Origin: Virgibacillus proomii
GTDB taxonomy: Bacteria > Bacillota > Bacilli > Bacillales > Amphibacillaceae
DNA length: 64,000 nt
Assembly: GCF_900162615.1 (NCBI RefSeq)
Contig: NZ_FUFN01000007.1
Span: 97,830 to 161,829 of the forward strand
Direction: 5' to 3'
Within the stretch, counting starts at the first letter, position 1, and each line of letters begins with the position of its first letter. Both the position numbers and the translations under genes were made by a program. Below the pieces are notes generated by a model, which saw only the letters and a program-made list of their open reading frames with translations, was not told where the DNA came from and searched no databases. This document shows, piece after piece, positions 1 to 8,284 of this stretch.

Positions 1-228
1 CGCTAAACCACCTTGAAATTTATACGCTTGACTATATTTTGTATCAGGGTAGACTCCTTCTGTAATAACTACAGCAAAACCACCTTTGGCAAATCGTTCG
101 TAATAACGGTGTACCCGCTCATTCGGTGTCCCATCCTCAGCAGAACTCACTCTTGTCATTGGGGCTAAAATATACCGATTTTTCAGCACATACGTACCAA
201 GATATCCTTGTTCAAATAGATTATTCAT
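1..228 (-). CDS. NADH:flavin oxidoreductase, Old Yellow Enzyme family (N-terminal 76 residues, cut by window edge)
   Basis: The reading frame starts with ATG at 228, preceded by an AGGGTG-type ribosome binding site, and runs off the left edge. The visible part holds NRYILAPMTR at about residues 17-26 and FAKGGFAVVITEG at about 47-59. These are the strand/loop signatures at the start of the FMN-binding TIM barrel in Old Yellow Enzyme ene-reductases (NamA/YqjM-like). Members reduce activated C=C bonds using NAD(P)H. The C-terminal catalytic part is outside the window, so the subfamily and substrate cannot be judged. Confidence 0.85.
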   Translation of the reverse strand, partial: MNNLFEQGYLGTYVLKNRYILAPMTRVSSAEDGTPNERVHRYYERFAKGGFAVVITEGVYPDTKYSQAYKFQGGLA

Positions 229-636
229 AAGGCTCACCCTACTTTCTTGTAAAATTATAAGAAAAATTTGTTATTTAATTCAATTTTATTGAAAATATTA
301 TTACACAAAACAGATTGGTTTACTATTATTTTGCCTAGTAAAGTGAAAGTTTATTCTAAGGGGTTGTTTATCCATGAAGCTAAAAACGAAAGGTATGGCT
401 ATCAAAAGCCTTCCCTATTCTTGAAAAAGCAATCCACTCTTTCTTCATGCGAGGTATTGCTATGGAAGCTTCCTTGTCCTCCGAGATATAATTCTCAAGC
501 TTTAGTTTGAAGACTTATTACAAAGTCTTAAATGAGCGAAATACACTTTCTAAATACGCGTTTATAAACAAAGAGCTATCCTATTAATAAAATAAGAATA
601 GCTCTTTTCTTCCCTTTAACCATTTAATTTATTGCT
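229..636. other. intergenic, degenerate copy of a dispersed repeat module
   Basis: There is no convincing gene here; an 80-codon + strand frame at 268-510 has no ribosome binding site and no recognisable motif. Bases ~410-485 (cttgaaaaagcaatcc, gtattgctatggaagc) resemble modules at 57,740-57,840 (ccttgaaaaaccgcgg, gtattgctatcgaagc). I therefore read this as a worn copy of the same intergenic repeat. Confidence 0.45.
570..608 (-). terminator. terminator downstream of cutC, possibly bidirectional
   Basis: A perfect 10-bp inverted repeat, aaagagctat / atagctcttt, lies about 30 bp past the cutC stop codon. The loop is AT-rich, with a short T-rich tract on both sides. Confidence 0.65.
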
Positions 637-1326
637 TTAAGACACTTGCATTATCTGTTTGATTTTTTTTATTTTGTCTGCATCAAGCGATTTATCAAAT
701 GAATCATTAACTCGTACCCCTGAGCCAAAGTGGAAAGCTTGTGGTTCTATTTGATGATAAACATCTGCAAATGTTTCTGCTCTTAAACCGTGGCCAACCA
801 TGATAGATAAATGCGTATCCTTTGCCAAATGAATTAATTGATTAAGCTGAGGAATGGCATCTGGAGCCTTATAATCTCCGCCAGCAGTTAAAATCGTTGT
901 AATTTGGCTATATTTTGCCAAGCATTCTAATGCTTCTAATTGATTACGAGCAAAATCAAATGCACGATGAAATGTCACTTCTAAACCATCTGCTACATCC
1001 AATAACTGCTTAATTACTTCCTCATCTACCGTTTGTTCTGGTGTCAAAGCACCAATAACAATTCCATTTGCACCAAGATTTTTTATCATTTCAATATCAG
1101 ATTTCATTGTCTCTACATCATTTTTATTATAAACAAATGATTGACTATGGGGCCGCACCATAACATTAACCGGAATACTCACAGCCTCCATTGTCTTATT
1201 CATTAAACCATAGCTAGGGGTTATGCCTAATTCAGTCATAGCAGGACTAAGTTCAATTCGATCTGCACCAAATTGCGCTGCATCCTTTACATCTGTTAAA
1301 TTCGTTGCAATTACTTCTAAAAGCAT
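637..1326 (-). CDS. cutC: CutC family protein
   Basis: A 229-residue TIM-barrel protein of usual family length. The CutC signature is at the N-terminus (MLLEVIATNLTDVKDA, then GADRIELS), with VMVRPHS near residue 58, VTFHRAFD near 142 and LTAGG near 170. CutC was linked to copper homeostasis in E. coli, but the biochemical role is unsettled and the bacterial protein may not bind copper physiologically. It stands alone, with a hairpin terminator downstream. ATG at 1326 has an upstream AAGGAGAGGG-type site. Confidence 0.9.
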   Translation of the reverse strand: MLLEVIATNLTDVKDAAQFGADRIELSPAMTELGITPSYGLMNKTMEAVSIPVNVMVRPHSQSFVYNKNDVETMKSDIEMIKNLGANGIVIGALTPEQTVDEEVIKQLLDVADGLEVTFHRAFDFARNQLEALECLAKYSQITTILTAGGDYKAPDAIPQLNQLIHLAKDTHLSIMVGHGLRAETFADVYHQIEPQAFHFGSGVRVNDSFDKSLDADKIKKIKQIMQVS

Positions 1327-1491
1327 GGATACCCTCTCCTTATAATAATCCTACCTATATCGTACTTGATCCAAAATAGATTTAACAGACCAATTGCATG
1401 CAATGTTCACCTTTTCGCACGTTTAAATGAATATTTTTTGAAAAACTAGTGATTTCCTTATTGAAAACCCTTTTTTCTGCCAACCCACCTA

Positions 1492-1801
1492 TCAATAAAG
1501 GTATTTTATACTTAGCAAGCTTACTATTAGTGCTATGATAAGCAATCCTAGTAAACCCCATTACACCCAATCGGCAAGATATGTTTCAATGATAGGGCAC
1601 AAAGATAATAGCTATTCCATAACAGATGAAAAATATACCCATTTCCTTAGCAAGTTGATTTTTGTTCCCTTTAAAAGTTGACTCATCATAACCAGTAAAA
1701 AGGATAAGCAGTTTTTTCTTCCAAATTAACCATCCAAACAATAAAAAAATCATCCCGATTAAACTAGATAGAATGTTGGACGGTAAAAATTCCAAGTCCA
1801 T
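1492..1801 (-). pseudogene. small DUF3784-like membrane protein, frameshifted
   Basis: Starting at 1801 the frame reads a first membrane helix (SSLIGMIFLLFGWLIW), a basic stretch, the family-like LILFTGYDESTFKGNK, and a second helix ending IAIIFVPYH, where it stops at ~1586. Shifting frame there continues to ADWV, a stop, then WGLLGLLIIALIVSL and a terminus at 1492. DUF3784 proteins are about 100 residues with a third helix, so the gene looks whole in length but broken by one frameshift and one stop. The intact 71-residue part could still be made. The family assignment is from memory of the pattern. Confidence 0.6.
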
Positions 1802-2054
1802 AGGGGTTTCACTCCTTTGTCATTAACGCTAGCTCTATTGGATTCTAAGACTTTACTAACCCACTCCATAAGAAGTTCAAAAATTCCCTCAGAAACGATA
1901 TAACCTATTTTTTAGTTTTGAACATATTTAAAATAAAAAAATACCATAGCTATCTATATCGAACTGTTTTTATTATCTAAATTCTTTTACATTTATTTGC
2001 TCTTTTCGTTACGATATGGTTTAATTACAAGTATATAGCTAAATATGTTGTTTC

Positions 2055-2140
2055 ACTAGGGGAGCAATTTTAATGCTGAGAGAGGAAACTTGACCCTTTG
2101 AACCTGATCTAGTTCGCACTAGCGTAGGGAAGTGGAAATC
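2055..2140 (+). promoter_or_regulatory. TPP riboswitch (THI element)
   Basis: The conserved core is present in order: aggggagc, ctgagagagg, gacccttt, gaacctgatctagtt, agcgtagggaagtgg. This is the thiamine-pyrophosphate aptamer. It lies about 130 bp upstream of tenA and is followed by an intrinsic terminator, the usual transcription-attenuation arrangement in Firmicutes. Confidence 0.95.
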
Positions 2141-2176
2141 GTTTGTAGGCACTAAAACGATCAGGATCGCTTACAT

Positions 2177-2211
2177 AACCCATTCCTACTTATCTAGTAA
2201 ATGGGTTTTTT
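2177..2211 (+). terminator. riboswitch-controlled terminator before tenA
   Basis: The 8-bp stem aacccatt / aatgggtt, followed by a T tract, lies between the TPP aptamer and tenA. It is expected to form when TPP is bound and stop transcription into tenA. Confidence 0.85.
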
Positions 2212-2273
2212 AATTGCAACAAGTTACCCTCTCCAGCATTAAAATATTATAAGATTGGAGAGGAGCTTAAAAC

Positions 2274-2966
2274 ATGCGATCATTATTTACAGACCGTTTA
2301 TGGAAAAAGGTCGAACCAATTTGGAAGGCCTATTTGGAACACCCTTTTGTCAAAGGCTTAGGCGAAGGTTGGTTGGATAAAGAGAAGTTTAAGCACTGGA
2401 TGAAGCAGGATTACGTTTATTTAATGGAATATTCTCGTCTGTTTGCTTTAGGAAGTGCAAAAGCAACGGATTTAACAACGATGACTACTTTTGCCAACTT
2501 ATTACATGGAACATTAAATATGGAAATGGATTTACATCGAAGCTATGCAAGCAAATTTAATATTAGCGCACAAGAACTGGAAGAAACAGAAGCAGCAGCA
2601 ACAACTACTGCTTATACAAGTTATATGCTAAACGTTTCTCAGCGTGGTGGGGTGGAAAATACAGTTGCCTCGGTACTAGCCTGTGCTTGGAGCTACAATT
2701 TTATTGGAAAAACATTAGCAACATGGCCAAATGCTTTAGAACATGAGTTTTACGGCAATTGGGTACAGATGTATTCTTCCGATGAATTTACGAAACTAGC
2801 AAACGATTGTATTGATTTAATAAATACGATCGCCAAAGATAAACCGGAGCATGAACTTGCCATTTTAGAGGATATTGTTGTAAAAACCAGCTATTTTGAA
2901 TATATGTTTTGGGATATGGCAGAAAATAAAGCGATGTGGCCGATTCCTAGTGCCGTAACGGTTTAA
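2274..2966 (+). CDS. tenA: thiaminase II / aminopyrimidine aminohydrolase TenA
   Basis: A 230-residue all-helical protein of normal TenA length. N-terminal residues include HPFVKGLGEGWLDKEKF and the helix HWMKQDYVYLMEYSRL. The catalytic cysteine lies in the segment ASVLACAWSYNFIG (about residue 142), and the C-terminal helix carries YFEYMFWDMAE. TenA salvages base-degraded thiamine by converting 4-amino-5-aminomethyl-2-methylpyrimidine to the hydroxymethyl form (HMP). A TPP riboswitch and terminator precede it. No other thiamine gene follows, so it is a stand-alone salvage unit, closed by a hairpin at 3066-3105. Start ATG 2274 has GGAGAGGAGC upstream. Confidence 0.95.
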   Translation: MRSLFTDRLWKKVEPIWKAYLEHPFVKGLGEGWLDKEKFKHWMKQDYVYLMEYSRLFALGSAKATDLTTMTTFANLLHGTLNMEMDLHRSYASKFNISAQELEETEAAATTTAYTSYMLNVSQRGGVENTVASVLACAWSYNFIGKTLATWPNALEHEFYGNWVQMYSSDEFTKLANDCIDLINTIAKDKPEHELAILEDIVVKTSYFEYMFWDMAENKAMWPIPSAVTV

Positions 2967-3065
2967 ACTATCTCCTATATTCTCCTGCCCGATGATGTAT
3001 GCATCATGAACTTGCTTCTAACTGTTATGTTATAGAAGTTGCAACTGATGTTCATATAATAAATA

Positions 3066-3105
3066 GCGCAGCGAGTCATATTCTTAATGGCAAACTGCGC
3101 TTTTT
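3066..3105 (+). terminator. intrinsic terminator after tenA
   Basis: The stem gcgcag / ctgcgc encloses a 23-nt loop and is followed immediately by ttttt, about 100 bp past the tenA stop codon. Confidence 0.7.
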
Positions 3106-3373
3106 AATAATCGATATTCATTTATTATCCCATAACAATTCAATTACTGATTAAAAAACCATTCTTGCTAGAGATCACGCAAAACTTTTATTAACAACTA
3201 GTTAAACTTAGATTTATTACAGCGAAACTGAACCCAACACTAATATATAGAGCAAAAATGAAAAGCGCTTGATTAGCAACGTACATACTGGAACTTCTGA
3301 CGAGTAAAGAAAACATGCTCCTGTAACAGAGGTATGCCAGCGCCTGAGGGCAAGTCCGCTTTTTAGTCGTTTA

Positions 3374-3619
3374 GATGCGAACCAAAGTTGTCTTATAGTA
3401 CCTATTTTTTCTACTAAATCAACTGTTGATGTTAATCTTGAAATAGAGAATGCCGCTTTGCAAATAGAACCGAATTTAATAAGAACCGTATGGAGCAATC
3501 TATTGGATAATACCAGAAAAGCGATTCATCATGATCTTGGTAAAGTTACCTTAAGCGGGAACACTTTATCAACGTACGTCACAATGGAAAAAGTGTGGAA
3601 GAAAAGGGCGGACATGTAG
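3374..3619 (+). pseudogene. remnant of a sensor histidine kinase ATPase domain
   Basis: An open stretch without a start encodes DANQSCLIVPI, then NLEIENAALQIEPNLIRT and VWSNLLDNTRKAIHH. The last resembles the N-box of a histidine-kinase HATPase domain (usual form: LIRTLxxNLLDNAxKA). Dimerisation and ATP-lid parts are missing, and the frame breaks near 3619 (a shifted frame continues GGHVDLINGILHKNLSIV). I see no response-regulator partner. It is a decayed tail with no expected function. The family is inferred from the N-box only. Confidence 0.6.
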
Positions 3620-3669
3620 ACCTCATCAACGGAATATTACATAAGAACTTATCCATTGTGTGCTGATCT

Positions 3670-3720
3670 TAAAAAACAGACACGTAACATCACCCAATCT
3701 ATTGTGCTGTTTACGTGTCT
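3670..3720 (-). terminator. terminator for the carboxypeptidase gene
   Basis: A perfect 10-bp inverted repeat, agacacgtaa / ttacgtgtct, sits just past the stop codon of the - strand gene. On that strand it is followed by gttttttaa. Confidence 0.85.
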
Positions 3721-3732
3721 TAACTCATTCAC

Positions 3733-4734
3733 TTATTTTGTTAGATATTCCTCAAGTGTAAGATTATTTTCCATGATTTCCTTAGCTGCTTTTTTCCCTA
3801 CATAACGAATATGCCATGGCTCATATTGGTACTTAGTTATATCCTCTTTCCCTTTAGGAAAACGGATAATAAATCCATAATCTGCTGCGTGCTCTGCTAA
3901 CCATTTTCCTTCATCTGTATTTGCAAATTCCGTCGTTAAATCAAAATTAATATCCGGGCTTGTTACATCCATTGTTAAGCCAGTTTGATGTTCACTCTCT
4001 CCTGGTCGGGCACTAACTAAATTAGCCTCTTTTTCTCCTAAAGACTGCACATTAGAATTAAAGACATTGACTTGCCGATCATAGGAACGATAACCGGACT
4101 GTGCATACAATTCGAGCCCCTCTTTTTCTGCAGCAGCAAATAGTTCTTCTAATGCAGGAGCTGCAATGTCACGCATTTTTTTCTTTGGTAAATCTTCCTT
4201 AAATGGGAAAGGAACATTAGGCGTAACTAAATCGACTGGAATATAATCTTCCGGCAATGCATTTTCTTTATTAACCAATGCTAATTGTTCATGCGGATTT
4301 GCTAAAACATTCGAGCCATCATTGGTTGTTACAGGTTCTGCTTTAGCAGGTAATGCTTTACCCGGCTGATAGCTACTGGTATCTTTCGCAAGCAACTGTT
4401 CTATCATCTTGGCAGTTTCCTGGGAATATACACCTGTTACTGATAAATCATGTTGCAGTTGCAAGTCGGTTATTGCCCAAACTGTAGCAGCATCAAACTT
4501 CCCACTACTATCTATTTGGTAACCAATTTTTTTTAAACCTTGCTGTAATGCTTTAACATCTTGACCACTGTCTAATTTCTGCAATTCTCCCTCAGGAAGC
4601 TGTATATTTTTTCCTTCTTTTTCGCCACCATTTTGTTCCTCTTTTGCTGAGTGTTTATCGCTATCTGCACATGCCGTTGTGAATACAAACACAAATAATA
4701 ATACGATAAAGCTGATAATATATTTTCGCTTCAT
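3733..4734 (-). CDS. D-alanyl-D-alanine (or LD-) carboxypeptidase lipoprotein, VanY/LdcB family
   Basis: 333 residues. The N-terminus is a lipoprotein signal (MKRKYIISFIVLL..., lipobox TTAC with Cys22), then a charged linker. Residues ~52-116 form a PG_binding_1 repeat (LDSGQDVKALQQGLKKIGY ... TVWAITDLQ). The C-terminal ~150 residues are a VanY peptidase: SGYRSYDRQ, then SEHQTGLTMDV with zinc ligands His and Asp, and EPWHIRYVG with the third ligand. It would trim the terminal D-Ala from stem peptides at the outer membrane face. No VanS/VanR or ligase is nearby, so a housekeeping cell-wall role is more likely than glycopeptide resistance. It is monocistronic with a strong terminator. Confidence 0.9.
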   Translation of the reverse strand: MKRKYIISFIVLLFVFVFTTACADSDKHSAKEEQNGGEKEGKNIQLPEGELQKLDSGQDVKALQQGLKKIGYQIDSSGKFDAATVWAITDLQLQHDLSVTGVYSQETAKMIEQLLAKDTSSYQPGKALPAKAEPVTTNDGSNVLANPHEQLALVNKENALPEDYIPVDLVTPNVPFPFKEDLPKKKMRDIAAPALEELFAAAEKEGLELYAQSGYRSYDRQVNVFNSNVQSLGEKEANLVSARPGESEHQTGLTMDVTSPDINFDLTTEFANTDEGKWLAEHAADYGFIIRFPKGKEDITKYQYEPWHIRYVGKKAAKEIMENNLTLEEYLTK

Positions 4735-5015
4735 TTCTTTCTCTCCCTACAAACGATAAAAAATCTATTAAAAATTTAATTTTACCTAGCTAAACGGTAG
4801 TAATTGACACTTCTAAAGTATGGATAATTTTATTATTATTTTAATTTGCTTACCTGCTTGCTTATTATATTTATCCGAATGAATAGTTACTAATTCTTCG
4901 GGTTCATCATACATTCTAACTCTATAAATATAGAAAAGCTTAATTATCTTTTAAAATGTAATAACTATTATGGAGAACACCTCGATCCCTTAACTCAATA
5001 GATGCTCAGCTAACC
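4735..5015. other. intergenic, nothing recognised
   Basis: AT-rich sequence between the carboxypeptidase start and the amidase remnant. I see no open frame, RNA motif or clear repeat beyond the promoter region the upstream gene must need. Confidence 0.4.
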
Positions 5016-5419
5016 TTAAATCGGTTCTTGTAAGTAATAAATGTTAAAGCCGCCTACACTAGAACCTTCGAAAGCATTATATTGGATACTAATATATGCA
5101 TCCGGTAATTGTTTATTCTCATTGCTGTTTTTCCATCTAAAGATCTTTTAACCTCTAACTGTCCTTGTCATTATACCATCTGCACCAGCGTTTCGTAAGG
5201 ATTTTTCAATCGCTTATGGATTACTAAGGTTCTATCTTTTTCATAAAGGTTATTGCATGGATTCCTTCCTCCATGACCAGGATTGATCATAACTATGTAC
5301 CTACTTCAATTTTCAAAAGCGGCTTTCACATCTAAAATTTCTTGTTCAGCACTAAGTTTTGATACTTTCCTTCACATGCAACTGAAATTAAGATAAATAG
5401 TAAAAGGGATTTTTTTCAT
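5016..5419 (-). pseudogene. decayed lipoprotein N-acetylmuramoyl-L-alanine amidase (Amidase_3)
   Basis: Three-frame reading of the - strand rebuilds an amidase. From ATG 5419 there is a lipoprotein signal (SLLLFILISVAC), then SKLSAEQEILDVKAAFEN, a stop, and MINPGHGGRNPCNN, the Amidase_3 zinc-ligand motif (normally DPGHGG). After a frame change come AIEKSLRNAGADGIMTRT, then VKRSLDGKTAMRIN, and after another change PDAYISIQYNAFEGSSVGGF. The order matches the catalytic domain of CwlC/CwlB-type amidases. At least three frame changes and one stop make it non-functional. It next neighbours the carboxypeptidase gene. Confidence 0.8.
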
Positions 5420-5786
5420 ACTGCTCTGCTTCAATAATAACAATTCCTCCTTTCACTGGCATTTTTAACCGTTGATTGCTATTTTTTTAATCCAAATAAT
5501 ATTTTTTAGTCTAGTTCTATTGTTTAGTTTCTAAATAAAAAGCATCTATTTATACTAATTCTTGCATCGTAGTTGCATCTTTACTATAAATAGAATATTC
5601 CATCCTCTTATTTTAAAGAATTCGTCTAAGATTATTTATCTTAATAGAATATTTAATCAAACCGTTATTTTATGTTTCAAAAATACATTTAATAAAGGTT
5701 TCCGACCTTTTTTGCCGAATAATAAAAATAGAGAATAATATCCATTTAGATCTGTTGATCAATTAAATAGGGAATGGGATTGATGT
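5420..5786. other. intergenic, very AT-rich
   Basis: No frame or RNA motif is recognised. The right end must carry the promoter of the acetyltransferase gene; I cannot pick a convincing -35/-10 pair in such AT-rich sequence. Confidence 0.35.
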
Positions 5787-6341
5787 ATGATGCAATATGA
5801 TAGGGAAAATAAAACAATTACTACGAAAAGGCTATTGTTGCGACTTTTTCAAAAGACGGATGCCGCTACTGTCACTAAGCTTTGTAACAGTTATAATATG
5901 TATAAAAATACATTATACTTGCCTTATCCTTATTCCATCGACGATGCTTTATCGTGGATGGAGCAACATCTCGATAATTTTAACGCTAATAAAATATATG
6001 AATTTGCTATAACAGATAAAGAAACAAGGAAATTATATGGAGCAATAGCTCTATCTAACAATCAAACATTCAATAATGGTGAAATTGCCTATTGGATTGG
6101 TGAAGATTTTTGGGGAAATGGATATGCTACAGAGGCAGCACAAGCTATCATACAGTTTGCATTTGATGAAAATCAATATCATAAAGTATTTGCTCGATAC
6201 TTTCATTCAAATCTGGCTTCAGGAAGAGTTCTACAAAAATTAGGAATGAGAAAAGAAGGAGTATTAATAGATCATGTAAAGAAAGAAAATCAGTATAAAA
6301 ATTTAGTATACTATGGAATTATTAACCCTAGAGATTCATAG
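5787..6341 (+). CDS. GNAT family N-acetyltransferase, RimJ/RimL type
   Basis: 184 residues of standard length for the RimJ/RimL branch. It begins with the strand TTKRLLLRLFQKTDA. The acetyl-CoA binding region is EIAYWIGEDFWGNGYATEA (residues ~103-121; usual motif Q/RxxGxG/A), followed by NQYHKVFARYFHSNLASGR and VLQKLGMRKEG near the end. Such enzymes acetylate N-terminal amines or spermidine-like and antibiotic amines; the substrate cannot be read from sequence. Two ATGs lie in tandem at 5787/5790 after gggaatggga, and either could be used. It is monocistronic. Confidence 0.88.
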   Translation: MMQYDRENKTITTKRLLLRLFQKTDAATVTKLCNSYNMYKNTLYLPYPYSIDDALSWMEQHLDNFNANKIYEFAITDKETRKLYGAIALSNNQTFNNGEIAYWIGEDFWGNGYATEAAQAIIQFAFDENQYHKVFARYFHSNLASGRVLQKLGMRKEGVLIDHVKKENQYKNLVYYGIINPRDS

Positions 6342-6412
6342 GACTGCTAACTTACAAACAATTTACAACTCCTATTTTAGAGTACTGATTAAGTTCATTT
6401 TACTAATCGGTG

Positions 6413-6440
6413 AAGGGAACCATATTACCTAGGTTCCCTT
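6413..6440. terminator. weak hairpin after the acetyltransferase gene
   Basis: The 8-bp inverted repeat aagggaac / gttccctt lies 70 bp past the stop codon, with only a short T tract. It may be a terminator working in both directions. Confidence 0.4.
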
Positions 6441-6626
6441 TAAACTTAGATTCCAATGAACAAGATTATTACATGGAACTGATTTTACCTTTCCGGCCGT
6501 CCAATCCCCCTTAAAAAAATGCTAAAATAAGTCTGTGGCATTAAACAATTGGCTCATTCACTTATACATAAATTTTACAATGGCAAATTAACTTTATTGC
6601 TAAAGTTTAATTATATTTAGAAAAAC

Positions 6627-6852
6627 TTGGCTTGTCGCCAAGTCTTTAGCGAAAGCTGTAGCTTTTCTTATACGATAAAGTGAAACTTCATTCCGTGGAA
6701 TGCTTTTTACACGGAATGTTAGTACCACAAGGGTATGACCTAAATGCCCTTGAACCAATCGGGCATTTAGGTGCCGTTTCCCACTTTGACCCTTTTGTAT
6801 CAATTCAGGTCTTGAAGTGGGAGTCTTAGGGCACCTTACATGCGGGATAAAC
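6627..6852. repeat. dispersed structured intergenic repeat, copy 1
   Basis: A unit of about 225 bp made of nested inverted repeats: cattccgtg / cacggaatg, acctaaatgccc / gggcatttaggt, and an outer aggtgcc / ggcacct pair enclosing cccactt / aagtggg. Close relatives occur at 56,480-56,575, 57,480-57,720 and 63,722-64,000. It lies between the acetyltransferase gene and the malA terminator and contains no sensible gene. Confidence 0.85.
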
Positions 6853-6880
6853 CCTAAAATTTTATACTTTTCTATAGTAT

Positions 6881-6923
6881 AAAAAAACGCTGCCCCAAAG
6901 TAATGTTCTTTAAGACAGCGTTT
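6881..6923 (-). terminator. terminator of the malP-malA operon
   Basis: The 8-bp stem aaacgctg / cagcgttt, read on the - strand, is followed by a run of seven T. It lies ten bases past the malA stop codon. Confidence 0.85.
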
Positions 6924-6933
6924 CTGCATTTAT

Positions 6934-8265
6934 TTACGATAGTTCTGGCCAATATTCTTTATTGGCTTCATATAAATCATCAAGTAAATCTTTCGCCACT
7001 TTCGCACTTGGTACAATTTTGGATAACGTTAATGCTTGCCATAATTTTTGATATGACTTTTCGCACCAAGCATCAACAACCAATTTTTCTACAGCTACTT
7101 GTTGTTCCATAAGCCCTTTTTGGAAACGAGGGATTTCTCCCATTACTAGTGGTTCGGGACCTTGACTGCCAACAAGACATGGAATTTCCACCATAGCTGT
7201 TGGATCAAAATTACTAATTGCCCCATTGTTTTCCACAATCAAAAGCATCCGCTCTTTCGAATTATAAGCGATCGCACGAGCCAAATCGACGATATAAGAA
7301 GCGTGCTCATCAATGTGTAATTGTGTTCCTTCTGCCGTTTGATTGTCAATGATTTTTTGGCATTCGCCAAATACAAACTTTTCACGTCCATCCATAACCT
7401 CATTAGCTCGAGTATATTCAGGATTCGAGTGTTCTACTACAGAATCCGGATAGAAATAATATTTTAAATACGTATTTGGCAATGTTGTCGGATCAATCGC
7501 ATGAACATCTTTTGCTTTAGCAAATGTACTGTTCCAGCTTGCATCGGAATGCTGCTTACTTTCATCTGGAGTAACATAGCCATACTTAGCAACATGGTCG
7601 CGAATCTTTGGCAGTAAGTCATTGCCTTCTTTATCACGAATATCAAACCACCAACCAAAATGGTTTAAGCCAAAATATTTCACTTCCAATTCTTTACGGG
7701 AGGACAAACCAATTGCAGATGCCATTAATTCCTCAATACCAATTGGCATATCACAAATATTCAATATTTTAGAGTTTGGGCGTAAACGGCGTGTTGCCTC
7801 TGCAACAATTGCTGCTGGGTTCGAATAATTTAAAAACCATGCATTCGGTGAATATTTTTCCATGTAATCAATTAGCTCAATTACCGGGCCTATTGATCTC
7901 ATACCATAGGCAATCCCACCCGGGCCACAAGTTTCCTGACCCACAACTCCATATTTTAATGGTATTTTTTCATCTTGTTCCCGCATCGCATATTTACCAA
8001 CGCGAATATGTGCCATAACGAAATCAATATGACTAAATGCTTCTTCGGGATCAATCGTTTCTACAAAGTTTATTTCTGGAGCTCTTTCCTTCAATAAGAT
8101 TCGGCATGCTCCTGCCACAGTCCCTTGTCGCTTCTCATCATTATCATATAATTTTATTTCTTTAATGGGAAATCTGTCTAGGTTTTCTAACAGCATTAAA
8201 ATGATCCCGGGTGTAAACGTACTGCCTCCGCCAGCGATTGTAATTGCAAATTTTTTCATGTTCAT
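6934..8265 (-). CDS. malA: 6-phospho-alpha-glucosidase (maltose-6'-phosphate glucosidase), GH4
   Basis: 443 residues, matching MalA/GlvA of Bacillus in length. The NAD-binding motif IAGGGSTFTPG is at residues ~9-19. NYSNPAAIV, the metal-binding NICDMPIG (Cys about 173, with MP typical of alpha-glucosidase rather than beta-specific members) and NHFGWWFDI (metal-ligand His) follow. Family GH4 uses NAD+ and a divalent metal to cleave phospho-alpha-glucosides by an oxidation-elimination route. It lies 19 bp downstream of the PTS transporter gene and hydrolyses what that imports. Start ATG 8265 follows AAGGAGG at short spacing; the next in-frame ATG two codons later is an alternative. Confidence 0.95.
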   Translation of the reverse strand: MNMKKFAITIAGGGSTFTPGIILMLLENLDRFPIKEIKLYDNDEKRQGTVAGACRILLKERAPEINFVETIDPEEAFSHIDFVMAHIRVGKYAMREQDEKIPLKYGVVGQETCGPGGIAYGMRSIGPVIELIDYMEKYSPNAWFLNYSNPAAIVAEATRRLRPNSKILNICDMPIGIEELMASAIGLSSRKELEVKYFGLNHFGWWFDIRDKEGNDLLPKIRDHVAKYGYVTPDESKQHSDASWNSTFAKAKDVHAIDPTTLPNTYLKYYFYPDSVVEHSNPEYTRANEVMDGREKFVFGECQKIIDNQTAEGTQLHIDEHASYIVDLARAIAYNSKERMLLIVENNGAISNFDPTAMVEIPCLVGSQGPEPLVMGEIPRFQKGLMEQQVAVEKLVVDAWCEKSYQKLWQALTLSKIVPSAKVAKDLLDDLYEANKEYWPELS

Positions 8266-8284
8266 TTTTCCTCCTTGATGTAAG

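Noticed and set aside
3217..3498. 93-codon - strand frame
   Set aside because: It lies opposite the histidine-kinase remnant and resembles no protein.
3733..4734. Vancomycin-resistance VanY
   Set aside because: No VanR/S, VanH, VanA or VanX genes nearby; a general cell-wall carboxypeptidase is more likely.
6600..6929. 109-codon - strand frame
   Set aside because: It runs through the dispersed repeat and a terminator, and reflects the repeat's hairpins.
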